Shown: positions 37,760-49,395, counted from the first letter of the stretch. The stretch: DNA of 64,000 nt from Geminicoccus roseus DSM 18922 (GCF_000427665.1 NZ_KE386572.1:4898373-4962372), one strand, 5' to 3'. Numbers and translations: made by a program. Notes: generated by a model not told the origin, from the letters alone.

Positions 37760-38248
37760 GTGGATTGGTTCTTCTTCTACGGGACGCTGATGGATCGCGA
37801 CGTGCTGGATCATGTCCTGTCCCGGCAGGTGGAAGACCAGGAACTCGTCCCAGCCATCCTGCACGGCCACCGGCGCGTCACCTGCCCCGGCTTCGTTTAT
37901 CCCTGCCTGGTCGAGGCTCCCCAGGCCCGGGTGACCGGTCTGGCGCTCGCCAGCCCCAGCCGGAAGGACCTGGTGCGGCTGCACTGGTTCGAAGAGGGCG
38001 AGTATGGCGCCTCCCTGGCGCCCATTTGGCTGCTGGACGGCCGGCGGGTCCAGGCGCGCTACTTCACCGCCTATGAGGACGTGCTGCCGGCGGGTGCCGA
38101 GGAGTGGTGCCCGATGACCTGGGCCACGCGCGACAAGCCGGGATATCTCGATCAGTGCGCCGGCTGGATGGACGGTTGTCCCGACCCGGACACCGCCCAT
38201 CCCTTCGTGCGCCGGGTGCTGGGCGATCCCGCCCGCGCCGCCGCCTGA
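37760..38248 (+). CDS. Gamma-glutamylcyclotransferase-fold protein (AIG2-like)
   Basis: A 162-residue protein of the gamma-glutamylcyclotransferase superfamily. The signature WFFFYGTLMDRDVLDHVL opens the protein and provides the substrate-binding YGTL loop. The expected catalytic Glu is in WFEEGEYGASLAPIWL (about 75-90), followed by YFTAYEDVLPAG. AGGAGG stands 8 nt before the GTG at 37760; a TTG three bases earlier is nearly as good. Members cleave gamma-glutamyl peptides or amines to 5-oxoproline, but the substrate here is unknown. The 195 bp upstream of it hold only the hairpin noted. Confidence 0.8.
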   Translation: MDWFFFYGTLMDRDVLDHVLSRQVEDQELVPAILHGHRRVTCPGFVYPCLVEAPQARVTGLALASPSRKDLVRLHWFEEGEYGASLAPIWLLDGRRVQARYFTAYEDVLPAGAEEWCPMTWATRDKPGYLDQCAGWMDGCPDPDTAHPFVRRVLGDPARAAA

Positions 38249-38307
38249 CCTCCCGCCGCCCGGCTCGCTTCCGCAACGCGCCCGGTCGGCCGGCCCACAG
38301 GCCGTGG

Positions 38308-40083
38308 TCACGAGGCTGGCACCCGCATGATCCCGGCGTCCCAGTGCTGCAGCCAGCTCAAGGCAGCCTCGGCGCTCATCGGCTCTGCGACCAGGAAGCC
38401 CTGCAGGCGCTCGCAGCCGAGTTCCGCCACCGAGCGCGCCACCAGTTCGCTCTCCACCCCCTCCGCGGTGGTGGCCAGGCCCAGCCCCTGGGCGATCCCG
38501 ACGATCGAGCGCAGGACCACCCTGGCCGGCCCCTGGCTCTGTTCCAGCGGTGCCACGAAGCTGCGATGAATCTTGATCTCGTCCAGCGGCAGCCGCTGCA
38601 GCTGGGTGAGCGAGGAGTAGCCCGTCCCGAAATCGTCCATCGCCACCCGGCAGCCCAGGCCGCGCAGCCGCCCGAGCAGTTCCCGGCTCCGCGCCGGATC
38701 GGACATGATGGACCCCTCGGTCACGTCCAGGGTCAAATCCTCCGCGCGGGCTCCCCAGCGGATTAGGGCATGTCGGACATGGTCGACCAGTTCCGCATCG
38801 CAGAGCCAGAAGTTCGCCAGGTTGACCGCGACCTCCAGCGGGAAGCCGGCCTTGCGCCATTCCTGCTGCCGGCGCAGGCACTCGTTCAGGACGAAGCGGG
38901 TGAGCGGCCCCATCAGGCAGGCCCGCTCCGCCACCGGCAGGAACTTGTCCGGCTGCAGCCGCCCATAGGTCGGATGGTCCCACCGCAGCAGCCCCTCGAA
39001 CCCCGCCACGCGCCGTGACCCGGCCTCGACCTTGGGCTGGAAATGGATCGAGAGGCCGTCCTCGGCGATCGCCCGCTCCAGGTCGCTGCGCAGGGCCGGC
39101 CGCCGGATGACGCCTAAGTCCGACGGCTCGCCCGCCAGCAGATAGCCCAGCGCATCCCGCTTGGCGGCATACATCGCCTCATCGGCCGAGCGGAGCAGCG
39201 TCTCGACGTCGGCGCCGTGGCGCGGGCGCAGGGCCACCCCGATGCTGACGCCCACGTTCAGCGAGAATCCCTCGATCAGGAACGGTGCGGCCATGGCCCG
39301 CACCAGCCGCCTGGCCACCTCGATCGCCTCCTCGGCGCTGGTGGGCGGGGGCAGCAGGACCGCGAACTCGTCGCCGCCCAGGCGCGCCAGGGTGTCGGTG
39401 CGCCGGAGCGGCAGGCTCAGCCGGGGAGCGACGTCGCGCAGCAGCAGGTCGCCGATGTCGTGGCCGAGCGTGTCGTTGACCTGCTTGAACCGGTCCAGGT
39501 CGAGCATCAGCACGGAGCAGGACTCGCCGCGCCTCTCCGCCACCGCCATGGCCTGCTCGGCGCGGTCCGCGAACAGGGCGCGGTTGGGCAGCCCGGTCAG
39601 GGGATCGTGCAGCGCCAGCTGCTCCAGCCGGCGCATGCGCTGCCTGCGCGGCCCGGCGTCGCGGATGGCGATGCGCCAGCCCGCGCCCTGGTTCGGGATC
39701 ACCATCAGGTCGACATCGCCCGGGCGACCGTCCGCGCGCAGCAGCGCGCTCTCGTGGATATCGGGGCGCGGGCCCTCGCCGGCGGTGGCGAGGGCCGGCA
39801 GGATCCCGGCGATCGGCATGCCCGGCGTGACCGGGCCCAGGAGGTCGGCCGCAACCGGGTCGATACGGGTGATCCGGCCATCGGCATCGGTCTCGACCAG
39901 GCCGGTGGCGAGCGGCATGGCCGCGGGCGCGGCGCCCTCTCCCTTCCCGCGGGTCACCAGGGGGAAGCCGGTCCCCGCGGACCGGAGCATCCAGATGCTC
40001 AGCAGGCAGGCGCCGCCGATCGTGATCGCGGCCGCCACCATCAGCAGCATCGAGGTCGCATCATCCAGCGGCACGTCGGACAC
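38308..40083 (-). CDS. GGDEF-EAL cyclic-di-GMP signalling protein
   Basis: A 591-residue protein that may both make and break c-di-GMP. It has one membrane helix (about 13-33), a PAS-like segment (about 58-142), a GGDEF domain (about 155-315) and an EAL domain (about 330-580). The cyclase motif GGDEF is intact at 236-240, with an inhibitory I-site RRTD at 227-230. In the EAL domain the motif is EGL (Glu363), Asn421, Asp483-Asp484, Lys504, Glu541 and Gln561 are kept, but LDVTE (Asp453) replaces the usual LExTE and KIH replaces KID. So cyclase activity is likely and hydrolysis possible but altered. It lies 93 bp downstream of guaB's stop? No: it precedes guaB's stop on the map and is read last. 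Confidence 0.9.
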   Translation of the reverse strand: MSDVPLDDATSMLLMVAAAITIGGACLLSIWMLRSAGTGFPLVTRGKGEGAAPAAMPLATGLVETDADGRITRIDPVAADLLGPVTPGMPIAGILPALATAGEGPRPDIHESALLRADGRPGDVDLMVIPNQGAGWRIAIRDAGPRRQRMRRLEQLALHDPLTGLPNRALFADRAEQAMAVAERRGESCSVLMLDLDRFKQVNDTLGHDIGDLLLRDVAPRLSLPLRRTDTLARLGGDEFAVLLPPPTSAEEAIEVARRLVRAMAAPFLIEGFSLNVGVSIGVALRPRHGADVETLLRSADEAMYAAKRDALGYLLAGEPSDLGVIRRPALRSDLERAIAEDGLSIHFQPKVEAGSRRVAGFEGLLRWDHPTYGRLQPDKFLPVAERACLMGPLTRFVLNECLRRQQEWRKAGFPLEVAVNLANFWLCDAELVDHVRHALIRWGARAEDLTLDVTEGSIMSDPARSRELLGRLRGLGCRVAMDDFGTGYSSLTQLQRLPLDEIKIHRSFVAPLEQSQGPARVVLRSIVGIAQGLGLATTAEGVESELVARSVAELGCERLQGFLVAEPMSAEAALSWLQHWDAGIMRVPAS

Positions 40084-40176
40084 CCCGCGCGGCCGCCCGG
40101 GACACCGCGGCCTCGCAGGGAACCTATCCGCCTAGCCGTAAAGAAAAGGTTGCAGCTCCGGCGTCCCGGAAACCGC

Positions 40177-41844
<1,668 letters not shown>

Positions 41845-41872
41845 CTAGACATTGATCCGGGAGATGGTCGAG

Positions 41873-43663
41873 ATGAGTGGTCCCAAGAGACGGCTGCGCA
41901 GCCAGGACTGGTGGGACGACTACAAAGAGCCCGACATGACGGCGCTCTATCTGGAGCGCTATCTGAACTTCGGTCTCACCCGTCGCGAGCTGCAGTCCGG
42001 CAAGCCGATCATCGGCATCGCCCAGACCGGCTCCGACATCGCGCCCTGCAACCGCGGCCATCTCGAGCTGGCGTCCCGCGTGCGCGACGGCATCCGCGAC
42101 GCCGGCGGCATCCCGCTGGAGTTCCCGGTCCATCCGGTCCAGGAGACCGGCAAGCGCCCGACCGCGATGCTCGACCGCAACCTGCAATATCTCTCGCTGG
42201 TCGAGATCCTGTACGGCTACCCGCTGGACGGCGTGGTGCTGACCACCGGCTGCGACAAGACCACGCCCGCCATGATCATGGGCGCGGCAACCGTCGACCT
42301 GCCGGCGATCGTGCTCTCCGGCGGGCCGATGCTGAACGGCTACTACCAGGGCAAGCTGGCCGGCTCCGGCATGGTCGTGTGGCATGCGCGGCAGCTGCTC
42401 GCCAAGGGCGAGATCTCGGTCGACGAGTTCATGGACATGACCTGCGCGTCCGCGCCGTCGGTCGGCCACTGCAACACCATGGGCACCGCCTCGTCGATGA
42501 ACGCCATGGCCGAGGCGCTCGGCATGTCGCTCACCGGCTGCTCCGCGATCCCGGGGCCCTACCGCGAGCGCGGCCAGATGGCCTACGAGACCGGCTCCCG
42601 CATCGTCGAGATGGTCCACGAGGACCTGAAGCCGTCCAAGGTCCTGACCCGCAAGGCGTTCGAGAACGCCATCATGGTGGCGGCTGCTGCCGGCTGTTCG
42701 ACCAACTGCCCGCCGCACGTGATCGCGATCGCCCGCCATATCGGCGTCGAGCTCGACATCAAGGACTGGGAGCTCAGCCAGGACGTGCCGCTGCTGGTCA
42801 ACATGCAGCCGGCCGGCGAATTCCTGGGCGAGGAGTTCTTCCGGGCGGGCGGCGTGCCGGCGGTGATGAAGGAGCTGATCAAGGTCGGCAAGATCCACAC
42901 CGACGCGATCACCGTCACCGGCAAGACCATGGGCGAGAACCACGAGAAGGTCCCGTTCTCGCAGGACCGCCGCGTGATCAAGCCCTACGAGGAGCCGCTC
43001 ATGCCCGAGGCAGGCTTCGTGGTCATGTCGGGCAACATCTTCGACTCGGCCGTGATGAAGACCTCGGTGGTCAGCCCCGAGTTCCGTGCGAAGTACATGG
43101 AGAACCCGGCTAGCCCCGGCGTGTTCGAAGGCCGGGCGATCGTGTTCGAGGGCCCGGAGGACTATCACGACCGGATCGACGACGAGAGCCTGGACATCGA
43201 CGAGGACTGCTTCCTGTTCATCCGCAACTGCGGGCCCGTGGGCTATCCGGGTGCCGCCGAGGTGGTGAACATGCGCCCGCCGACCAAGCTGATGAAGAAG
43301 GGCATCAAGGCCCTGCCGACCATCGGCGACGGGCGGCAGTCCGGCACCTCGGACAGCCCCTCGATCCTGAACGCCTCGCCGGAAGCGGCGGTCGGCGGCA
43401 ACCTCGCGCTGATCCGCACCAACGACAAGGTGCGGCTCGACATGAACCACAGCAAGCTGGACGTGCTGATCTCGGCCGAGGAGATGGCCGAGCGGCGCAA
43501 GGCCTACGAGGCCGACCCGCCGAAGCTGCCGCCCTCGCAGACGCCCTGGCAGGAACTGTACCGGCAGACGGTCGGCCAGCTCTCGACCGGTGCCTGCATG
43601 GAACCGGCGACCTTGTACCTGAAGGTCATCGAGACCTACGGCACGCCGCGCCGCAACCACTGA
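41873..43663 (+). CDS. IlvD/Edd-family dehydratase (probable sugar-acid dehydratase)
   Basis: An Fe-S dehydratase of 596 residues. Cluster-binding cysteines are in SDIAPCNRGH, the strict block TTGCDKTTPAMIMGAA (about 124-139) and SAPSVGHCNTMGTASSMNAM (about 197-216). The N-terminus RLRSQDWWDDYKEPDMTALY and the length favour the L-arabonate/D-xylonate dehydratase branch over valine/isoleucine-pathway IlvD (which starts with a different SxxTTxG motif) and over Edd. No sugar transporter or other pentose gene adjoins it, so the substrate is inferred from family only. The ATG at 41873 has GGGAGA 9 nt upstream. An intrinsic terminator follows. Confidence 0.85.
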   Translation: MSGPKRRLRSQDWWDDYKEPDMTALYLERYLNFGLTRRELQSGKPIIGIAQTGSDIAPCNRGHLELASRVRDGIRDAGGIPLEFPVHPVQETGKRPTAMLDRNLQYLSLVEILYGYPLDGVVLTTGCDKTTPAMIMGAATVDLPAIVLSGGPMLNGYYQGKLAGSGMVVWHARQLLAKGEISVDEFMDMTCASAPSVGHCNTMGTASSMNAMAEALGMSLTGCSAIPGPYRERGQMAYETGSRIVEMVHEDLKPSKVLTRKAFENAIMVAAAAGCSTNCPPHVIAIARHIGVELDIKDWELSQDVPLLVNMQPAGEFLGEEFFRAGGVPAVMKELIKVGKIHTDAITVTGKTMGENHEKVPFSQDRRVIKPYEEPLMPEAGFVVMSGNIFDSAVMKTSVVSPEFRAKYMENPASPGVFEGRAIVFEGPEDYHDRIDDESLDIDEDCFLFIRNCGPVGYPGAAEVVNMRPPTKLMKKGIKALPTIGDGRQSGTSDSPSILNASPEAAVGGNLALIRTNDKVRLDMNHSKLDVLISAEEMAERRKAYEADPPKLPPSQTPWQELYRQTVGQLSTGACMEPATLYLKVIETYGTPRRNH

Positions 43664-43691
43664 GCTGCGACGATCAACCCGCAACGACCGG

Positions 43692-43725
43692 ACGGCCGCC
43701 CCACCAGGGGCGGCCGTCTTTCTTT
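43692..43725 (+). terminator. Strong intrinsic terminator
   Basis: An 11-bp perfect stem ACGGCCGCCCC/GGGGCGGCCGT (43692-43702 with 43707-43717) closes a 4-nt loop ACCA and is followed by CTTTCTTT. It ends transcription of the dehydratase gene and abuts the stop codon of the convergent yejF gene. Confidence 0.9.
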
Positions 43726-45329
43726 CAGTCGACCGGCTCCAGATCGACCGCGGCGCGCAGCAGCGCCTGCGTGTAGGGATCGGTCGGACGGGTCATGACC
43801 TCTTCGGTGGGACCGGCTTCCACGATCCGCCCGTCCTTCATCACCACCACCTCATGCGCGATCGCGCGGACCACCCGCAGGTCGTGGCTGATGAACATGA
43901 AGGTCAGCCGGCGGCGCTGCTGCAGGTCCTTCAGCAGGTCGATGATCTGCACCTGGATCGACACGTCCAGCGCCGAGGTCGGCTCGTCGAGCACGATGAA
44001 GGCCGGATCCAGGACCAGCGCCCGGGCGATGCCGATCCGCTGCCGCTGTCCGCCGGAGAACTCGTGCGGATAGCGGTCCATCGTGTCCGGCTCCAGCCCG
44101 ACCTCGACCAGCGCCTGGGCGACCCTCTCCCGCCTTGCCTCGCCCTTCGGGCAGAGGTCATGGATGTCCAATCCCTCGCCTACGATCTCGCCCACGCTCA
44201 TCCTGGGGCTGAGCGAGCCGAACGGATCCTGGAACACGATCTGCAGCTGCTTGCGCAGCCGCCGCACCTCCTTGCGCGGCAGGCGGTCGATCGCCTCGCC
44301 CTGGACGACGATCGGGCCGTCCGACCCGATCAGCCGGAGGAGCGCCAGCCCGAGCGTGGTCTTGCCGGAGCCGCTTTCCCCGACCACGCCCAGGGTCGTC
44401 CCCTCGCGGATGCTCACCGTCACGTCCTGCACCGCATGGACGACCCGCCGCGGCCGCCCGAACCAGCCGCCGCCCAGCGGGAAATCGACGTTCAGCTTCT
44501 CGGCCCGGACCAGGATCGGCGCGTCCAGGGCGGAGGGCGCCGGCGGGCCCTTCGGCTCGGCAGCCATCAGCATCCTGGTGTAGGGATGCTCGGGCGCCTG
44601 CATGATCTGGTCGAGCGGCCCGGTCTCGACGATCCGGCCATGCCGCATGACCGCTACCCGCTGCGCCACCTTGCGCACCACCGCCAGGTCGTGGCTGACC
44701 AGCAGGATGCCCATCCCCATCTCGGCCTGGAGCTCGCGCAGGAGCCTGAGGATCGCTGCCTGCACCGTCACGTCGAGGGCGGTGGTCGGCTCGTCGGCGA
44801 TCAGCAGGTCGGGGCGGCAGGCGATCGCGATCGCGATCATGACCCGCTGACGCTGGCCGCCGGAGAGTTGGTGCGGGTAGCTGCCCAGGCGGGACTTCGG
44901 GTCGCGGATCCGCACCTGCTCCAGCAATTCCACGATGCGCCGGCGCAGCGCGTCGCCGTGCAGCCCGTCATGGAGCTGCAGGACCTCGCCGATCTGCCGC
45001 TCCACCGTGTGCAGCGGGTTGAGCGAGGTGAGCGGCTCCTGGAAGATCATGCCGATCCGCTTGCCGCGCAGGTCGCGCAGGATCGTCTCGGGCGCCCCGA
45101 TCATCTCGGCCCCATCCAGCAGGATCGAGCCGGCGGGATGGTATGCCTTGGGGTACGGCAGGAGTTGCGGGATCGACAGGGCGCTGACCGACTTGCCGGA
45201 GCCGCTCTCCCCGACCAATGCCAGGGTCTCGCCGCGGTCGACCGAGAACGACACGCCTTCCACCGCGACGATCTCACCGTTGCCGCCATGGAAGCGGACC
45301 TCCAGGTCGCGCACGTCCAGGAGCGGCAT
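43725..45329 (-). CDS. yejF: Peptide ABC transporter, double ATP-binding subunit YejF
   Basis: A 534-residue fusion of two ABC ATPase domains that powers a peptide/microcin C-type importer. The first domain has Walker [14 protein letters not shown] (about 39-51) and signature [15 protein letters not shown] (about 155); the second has [15 protein letters not shown] (about 314-328) and [15 protein letters not shown] (about 425). Both Walker B blocks ([24 protein letters not shown]) are intact, so both sites should be active. Its ATG overlaps the yejE stop (ATGA). It is the last gene of yejABEF. Confidence 0.94.
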   Translation of the reverse strand: MPLLDVRDLEVRFHGGNGEIVAVEGVSFSVDRGETLALVGESGSGKSVSALSIPQLLPYPKAYHPAGSILLDGAEMIGAPETILRDLRGKRIGMIFQEPLTSLNPLHTVERQIGEVLQLHDGLHGDALRRRIVELLEQVRIRDPKSRLGSYPHQLSGGQRQRVMIAIAIACRPDLLIADEPTTALDVTVQAAILRLLRELQAEMGMGILLVSHDLAVVRKVAQRVAVMRHGRIVETGPLDQIMQAPEHPYTRMLMAAEPKGPPAPSALDAPILVRAEKLNVDFPLGGGWFGRPRRVVHAVQDVTVSIREGTTLGVVGESGSGKTTLGLALLRLIGSDGPIVVQGEAIDRLPRKEVRRLRKQLQIVFQDPFGSLSPRMSVGEIVGEGLDIHDLCPKGEARRERVAQALVEVGLEPDTMDRYPHEFSGGQRQRIGIARALVLDPAFIVLDEPTSALDVSIQVQIIDLLKDLQQRRRLTFMFISHDLRVVRAIAHEVVVMKDGRIVEAGPTEEVMTRPTDPYTQALLRAAVDLEPVD

Positions 45330-46363
45330 CAGGGCTTCGCTCCGAGCGTCTTGCGGGGATCGAAGGCGTCGCGGACCGCTTCGCCGGTGAAGATCAAGAG
45401 AATCAGGATCACCGCGGTCACCAGGAAGCCGGTGATGCCGAGCCAGGGTGCCTGGAGGTTGTTCTTGCCTTGGGCCAGCAGCTCGCCCAGCGACGGCGAG
45501 CCGGGCGGCAGGCCGAAGCCCAGGAAGTCCAGGGCGGTCAGCGTGGTCAGCGCACCCGACAGCACGAAGGGCAGCAGCGCCAGCGAGCTGACCATGGCGT
45601 TCGGCAGGATATGCCGGCGCATCACCGTCAGGTCGGTGGCGCCCAGCGCCCGGGCGGCGCGGACATAGTCGAGCGTGCGGGCGCGGAAGAACTCGGCGCG
45701 GACGATGTCGACCAGCGTCATCCAGGAGAACAGCAGCATGATGGTCAGCAGCGTCCAGAAGCCCGGGACGATGAAGCTCGCCAGGATGATCAGCAGGTAG
45801 AGCAGCGGCAGGCCGCTCCAGATCTCGATCACGCGCTGGCCGATCAGGTCCACCGCGCCGCCGTAGTACCCCTGCAACGCGCCGACCGCGATGCCGATCG
45901 CCGAGGAGACCGCGGTCAGGGTCAGGCCGAACAGGATCGAGAGGCGCAGGCCGTAGAGGACCCGGGCGAATACGTCGCGGGACTGGTCGTCGGTGCCCAG
46001 CCAGTTCTGCGCCGATGGCGGCGAAGGCGCCCGCTCCACCCCCAGCACGATGGTGTCGTAGCTGTAGGGGACCGGGGCCTGCAGGATCCAGCCGTTCTCC
46101 TCGATCAGCTCGCGCACCACCGGGTCGTTGTAGTCCGCCTCGGTCTCGAACAATCCGCCGAACGTGGTCTCCGGATAGGAGACGATGGTCGGGAAATAGA
46201 AGGCCCCGTCGTAGCGAACCAGCAGCGGCCGGTCGTTGGCGATCAGGTCGGCGGCGAGCGAGATCGCGAACACCACCAGGAACAGCCAGAACGAGACATG
46301 GCCGCGCCGGTTGGCCTTGAACTGCTCGAGCCGGCGGCGGTTGAGCGGCGACAGCCGGCTCAT
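45329..46363 (-). CDS. yejE: ABC transporter permease YejE
   Basis: One of two inner-membrane permeases of the YejABEF importer, 344 residues. The start MSRLSPLNRRRLEQFKANRR and a first helix at about 23-42 are followed by a long periplasmic segment (about 45-130), typical of YejE. The transmembrane domain then includes NWLGTDDQSRDVFARVLYG and the ATPase-contacting loop EFFRARTLDYVRAARALGA (about 228-246). Starts 4 nt inside the yejB stop and ends overlapping yejF. Confidence 0.93.
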   Translation of the reverse strand: MSRLSPLNRRRLEQFKANRRGHVSFWLFLVVFAISLAADLIANDRPLLVRYDGAFYFPTIVSYPETTFGGLFETEADYNDPVVRELIEENGWILQAPVPYSYDTIVLGVERAPSPPSAQNWLGTDDQSRDVFARVLYGLRLSILFGLTLTAVSSAIGIAVGALQGYYGGAVDLIGQRVIEIWSGLPLLYLLIILASFIVPGFWTLLTIMLLFSWMTLVDIVRAEFFRARTLDYVRAARALGATDLTVMRRHILPNAMVSSLALLPFVLSGALTTLTALDFLGFGLPPGSPSLGELLAQGKNNLQAPWLGITGFLVTAVILILLIFTGEAVRDAFDPRKTLGAKP

Positions 46364-47448
46364 ACCCGCACCTTGGCGAAGTCGATCCGCGGGTCGACCA
46401 TCACATAGGTCAGGTCGGAGATCAGGCGCAGGAGCAGGCCGACCAGGGTGAACAGGAACAGCGTGCCGAAGATGATCGGGTAGTCCCGGTTGATCGCCGC
46501 CTCGTAGCTGAGCAGGCCCAGCCCATCCAGGGAGAAGATGATCTCGATCAAGAGGGCGCCGGTGAACAGCATGGACAGGAGGGCGGACGGAAAGCCGGCG
46601 ATCACGATCAGCATGGCGTTGCGGAAGACGTGGCCGTAGAGGACGCGCCGCTCGGGCAGTCCCTTGGCCCTGGCGGTCAGCACGTACTGCTTGCCCAGTT
46701 CCTCGACGAAGCCGTTCTTGGTGAGCAGGGTCAGCGAGGCGAAGCTGCCGACCACCATGGCGGTCACCGGCAGGACCAGGTGCCAGGCATAGTCCAGGGC
46801 CTGCTGCCACCAGGTCATCCGGTAGAAGTCGTCCGAGGTCAGGCCGCGCAGCGGGAACCATTGCAGGTAGCTGCCACCGGCGAACACGACCACCAGCAGC
46901 ACGGCGAACAGGAAGCTCGGGATCGCATAGCCGATCGAGACCAGCGTGCTCGACCAGATGTCGAACGGGGTGCCGTCCTTGACCGCCTTGCGGATGCCCA
47001 GCGGGATCGACACCAGGTAGGTGATCAGGGTGGTCCACACGCCCAAGGAGATCGAGACCGGCATCTTCTCGATGATCAGGTCGACCACCGGGCGACCGCG
47101 GAAGAAGCTGTTGCCGAAGTCGAACCGCAGGTAGTCGCCCAGCATCTTCACGAAACGCTCCGGCGCCGGGCGGTCGAAGCCGAACTGGCGCTCCAGGTCC
47201 GCCAGCAGGGCCGGATCGAGGCCCCTCGCTGAGCGGGACTGCGGGTCGGTGCCGGTGCGCTGCGCGCTCTCCCCGCCGCTGGTGCCGGAGAAGCGCGCGG
47301 TGGCATCGATCGCCTCGCCCTTCACCTGGCGCACGATCAGGTCGATCGGTCCGCCGGGCGCTGCCTGGACGATCACGAAGTTGATCAGCAGGATCCCGAA
47401 CAGCGTCGGAATGATCAGCAGCAGGCGCTTGAGGATGTAGGCGAGCAC
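46360..47448 (-). CDS. yejB: ABC transporter permease YejB
   Basis: The partner permease, 362 residues. MLAYILKRLLLIIPTLFGIL forms the first helix, as in DppB-type permeases, followed by a periplasmic insertion (about 30-100) that lengthens YejB compared with DppB. The remaining helices carry the cytoplasmic loop GKQYVLTARAKGLPERRVLY (about 234-253) that couples to YejF. The gene begins 7 bp after yejA and overlaps yejE by 4 nt, so the four genes form one transcript. Confidence 0.93.
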   Translation of the reverse strand: MLAYILKRLLLIIPTLFGILLINFVIVQAAPGGPIDLIVRQVKGEAIDATARFSGTSGGESAQRTGTDPQSRSARGLDPALLADLERQFGFDRPAPERFVKMLGDYLRFDFGNSFFRGRPVVDLIIEKMPVSISLGVWTTLITYLVSIPLGIRKAVKDGTPFDIWSSTLVSIGYAIPSFLFAVLLVVVFAGGSYLQWFPLRGLTSDDFYRMTWWQQALDYAWHLVLPVTAMVVGSFASLTLLTKNGFVEELGKQYVLTARAKGLPERRVLYGHVFRNAMLIVIAGFPSALLSMLFTGALLIEIIFSLDGLGLLSYEAAINRDYPIIFGTLFLFTLVGLLLRLISDLTYVMVDPRIDFAKVRV

Positions 47449-47455
47449 CGCGTGC

Positions 47456-49318
47456 TCAGTCCGGCTTCAGGCTGGTCTTGACCTGTTCGACCTGCGCGGC
47501 GCGCTGGTCCTCAATCCACCACGCGTACAGGTCGACATTGTAGCGCGGCATCTCGGCCGGCCGGCCGAACTTGTCCCAGCGGGCGAGCCTGATGAACCCC
47601 GAATACCAGTGCGGGACCAGGTGATAGCCCCAGAGCAGCACCCGATCCATCGCCCGGCATGCGACCTCGAGTTCCTCGCGGCTGTCGGCGCGGATGACCT
47701 TCTCGATCATGGCGTCCACCACCGGATCGGAGATGCCCGCATAGTTGCGGCTGCCCGGCTGCGAGGCGGCGGCACTTCCCCAGTACTCGCGCTGCTCGTT
47801 CCCAGGGGAAAGGCTCTGGCCGTAGATCTCCGTGACGACGTCGTAGTCGAAGGAGGTGATGCGGTTCTGGTACTGCGCCGAATCCACCGTGCGGATGCTG
47901 GCGTCGATGCCGAGCCGCTCCAGGTTCTTCACGAACGGCCCGGCGATCCGCTCGAACTGGGGGTTGTCCAGCAAGATCTCGAACTGCATCGGCTCGCCGG
48001 TGGCGATTTCGACCATCCGGCGATCCCGCACCTCCCAGCCGGCCGCCTTGAACAGTTCCAGGGCCGTGCGCAGCTGGGGCCGGTTGTTGCCGGTGCCGTC
48101 GGTGACCGGGAGGGTGAAGGGCTCGGTGAACAGCTCCGGCGGGAGCTGGTCGCGATAGGGTTCCAGCAGCGCAAGCTCCGCACCGGTCGGCAGGCCGGTC
48201 GCCGCGAACACGCGGGAGCCGGAGAAATAGCTGTCGCAGCGGGTGTACTGGTCGAAGAACAGGGTGCGGTTGGACCACTCGAAGTCGAACGCGTAGCCGA
48301 TCGCCTGGCGGACCCGGGGATCCTTGAACTTGTCGCGGCGCTGGTTGAACCAGAAGCCCTGGATGACGCCGCCGCTGTCCTGCTCGATCTCCTCCTTGAT
48401 CAGCAGGCCCTCGCGCACCGCCGGGATGTCGTAGCCGGTGGCCCAGCGCTGCGCCGAGCTTTCGATGTGCCAGTCGAACGCGCCGGCCTTGAACGCCTCG
48501 AACGCAATGTTGAAGTCGCGGTAATAGTCGTAGCGGATCGAGCCGTAATTGTAGCGCCCGACCACCGCCGGGACCTGCTCGGCCCACCAGTCCTCGACCC
48601 GCTCCAGGGTGACCGAGCGGCCGGCCTCGACCCGGGCGACCCGGTAGGGTCCGCTGCCGAGCGGCGGTTCCAGCGTCGGCGCCTCGAAGTCGCGCCCCTC
48701 CCACCAATGCGCCGGCAGGATCGGCAGCTGCCCCATGATCAGCGGCAGTTCGCGGTTGAAGCCGCCCTTGAACAGGAAGCGGACCTTGCGCTCGCCGAGC
48801 TTCTCCGCGCGGTCGACATCAGCGTAGTAGACCCGGAAGACCGGGGTGCCCTTGCTGCGCAGGATGTCGAAGCTGAAGACGACGTCGTCGGCCGTGACCG
48901 GCTTGCCGTCGTGCCACCTGGCATCCTCGCGCAGCTCATACTCGACGAAGCTGCGGTTCTCGGGCGTGGCGATCGTCTTCGCGAGCAGCCCGTACTCGGA
49001 GAACGGCTCGTCCATCGAGTTCTCGACCAGCGTCTGGTAGACCAGCGAGACGCCGGCGGCGGGCACGCCGCGCAGGACGAACGGGTTCAGCGTGTCGAAG
49101 GTGGTCCCGATCGCGGAGAGCACCAGGGAGCCGCCCTTGGGCGCCTGCGGGTTCACGTAGTCGAAATGGTCGAACCCTGCCGGATAATGCAGATCGCCAT
49201 ACATCGAGATGCCGTGCGCCGGCTTCGCTTCCTGGGCCCAGGAGCTTCGGAACGGGACGAACAGCGACGTGCCCAGAAGTCCGAGACCAGCCTTCGAAAA
49301 GCCGCGCCGATCCATCAT
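47456..49318 (-). CDS. yejA: Extracellular solute-binding protein YejA (peptide importer)
   Basis: Periplasmic substrate-binding protein of SBP family 5, 620 residues. From the ATG at 49318 (first of a Met-Met pair, with GGGGAA upstream) the signal reads MMDRRGFSKAGLGLLGTSLF, a twin-arginine-like start ending near SSWAQ. The SBP_bac_5 body has HGISMYGDLHYPAGFDHFDY (YejA-specific opening), LREDARWHDGKPVTADDVVF and GSGPYRVARVEAG. E. coli YejA serves microcin C and oligopeptide uptake; peptides are the likely substrate. It follows hisN by 77 bp on the same strand. Confidence 0.93.
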   Translation of the reverse strand: MMDRRGFSKAGLGLLGTSLFVPFRSSWAQEAKPAHGISMYGDLHYPAGFDHFDYVNPQAPKGGSLVLSAIGTTFDTLNPFVLRGVPAAGVSLVYQTLVENSMDEPFSEYGLLAKTIATPENRSFVEYELREDARWHDGKPVTADDVVFSFDILRSKGTPVFRVYYADVDRAEKLGERKVRFLFKGGFNRELPLIMGQLPILPAHWWEGRDFEAPTLEPPLGSGPYRVARVEAGRSVTLERVEDWWAEQVPAVVGRYNYGSIRYDYYRDFNIAFEAFKAGAFDWHIESSAQRWATGYDIPAVREGLLIKEEIEQDSGGVIQGFWFNQRRDKFKDPRVRQAIGYAFDFEWSNRTLFFDQYTRCDSYFSGSRVFAATGLPTGAELALLEPYRDQLPPELFTEPFTLPVTDGTGNNRPQLRTALELFKAAGWEVRDRRMVEIATGEPMQFEILLDNPQFERIAGPFVKNLERLGIDASIRTVDSAQYQNRITSFDYDVVTEIYGQSLSPGNEQREYWGSAAASQPGSRNYAGISDPVVDAMIEKVIRADSREELEVACRAMDRVLLWGYHLVPHWYSGFIRLARWDKFGRPAEMPRYNVDLYAWWIEDQRAAQVEQVKTSLKPD

Positions 49319-49395
49319 TCGTCCGCTTCCCCTGCCGTCATCCATTGGTAACCGTCAGGGCAAGGTAGTGCGCCCGTGGCGCTCCGGCCAGCGGG

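Noticed and set aside
38249-38307. Terminator between the convergent AIG2-like and GGDEF-EAL genes
   Set aside because: Short GC inverted repeats are present but none forms a stem of convincing length and no T-run follows.
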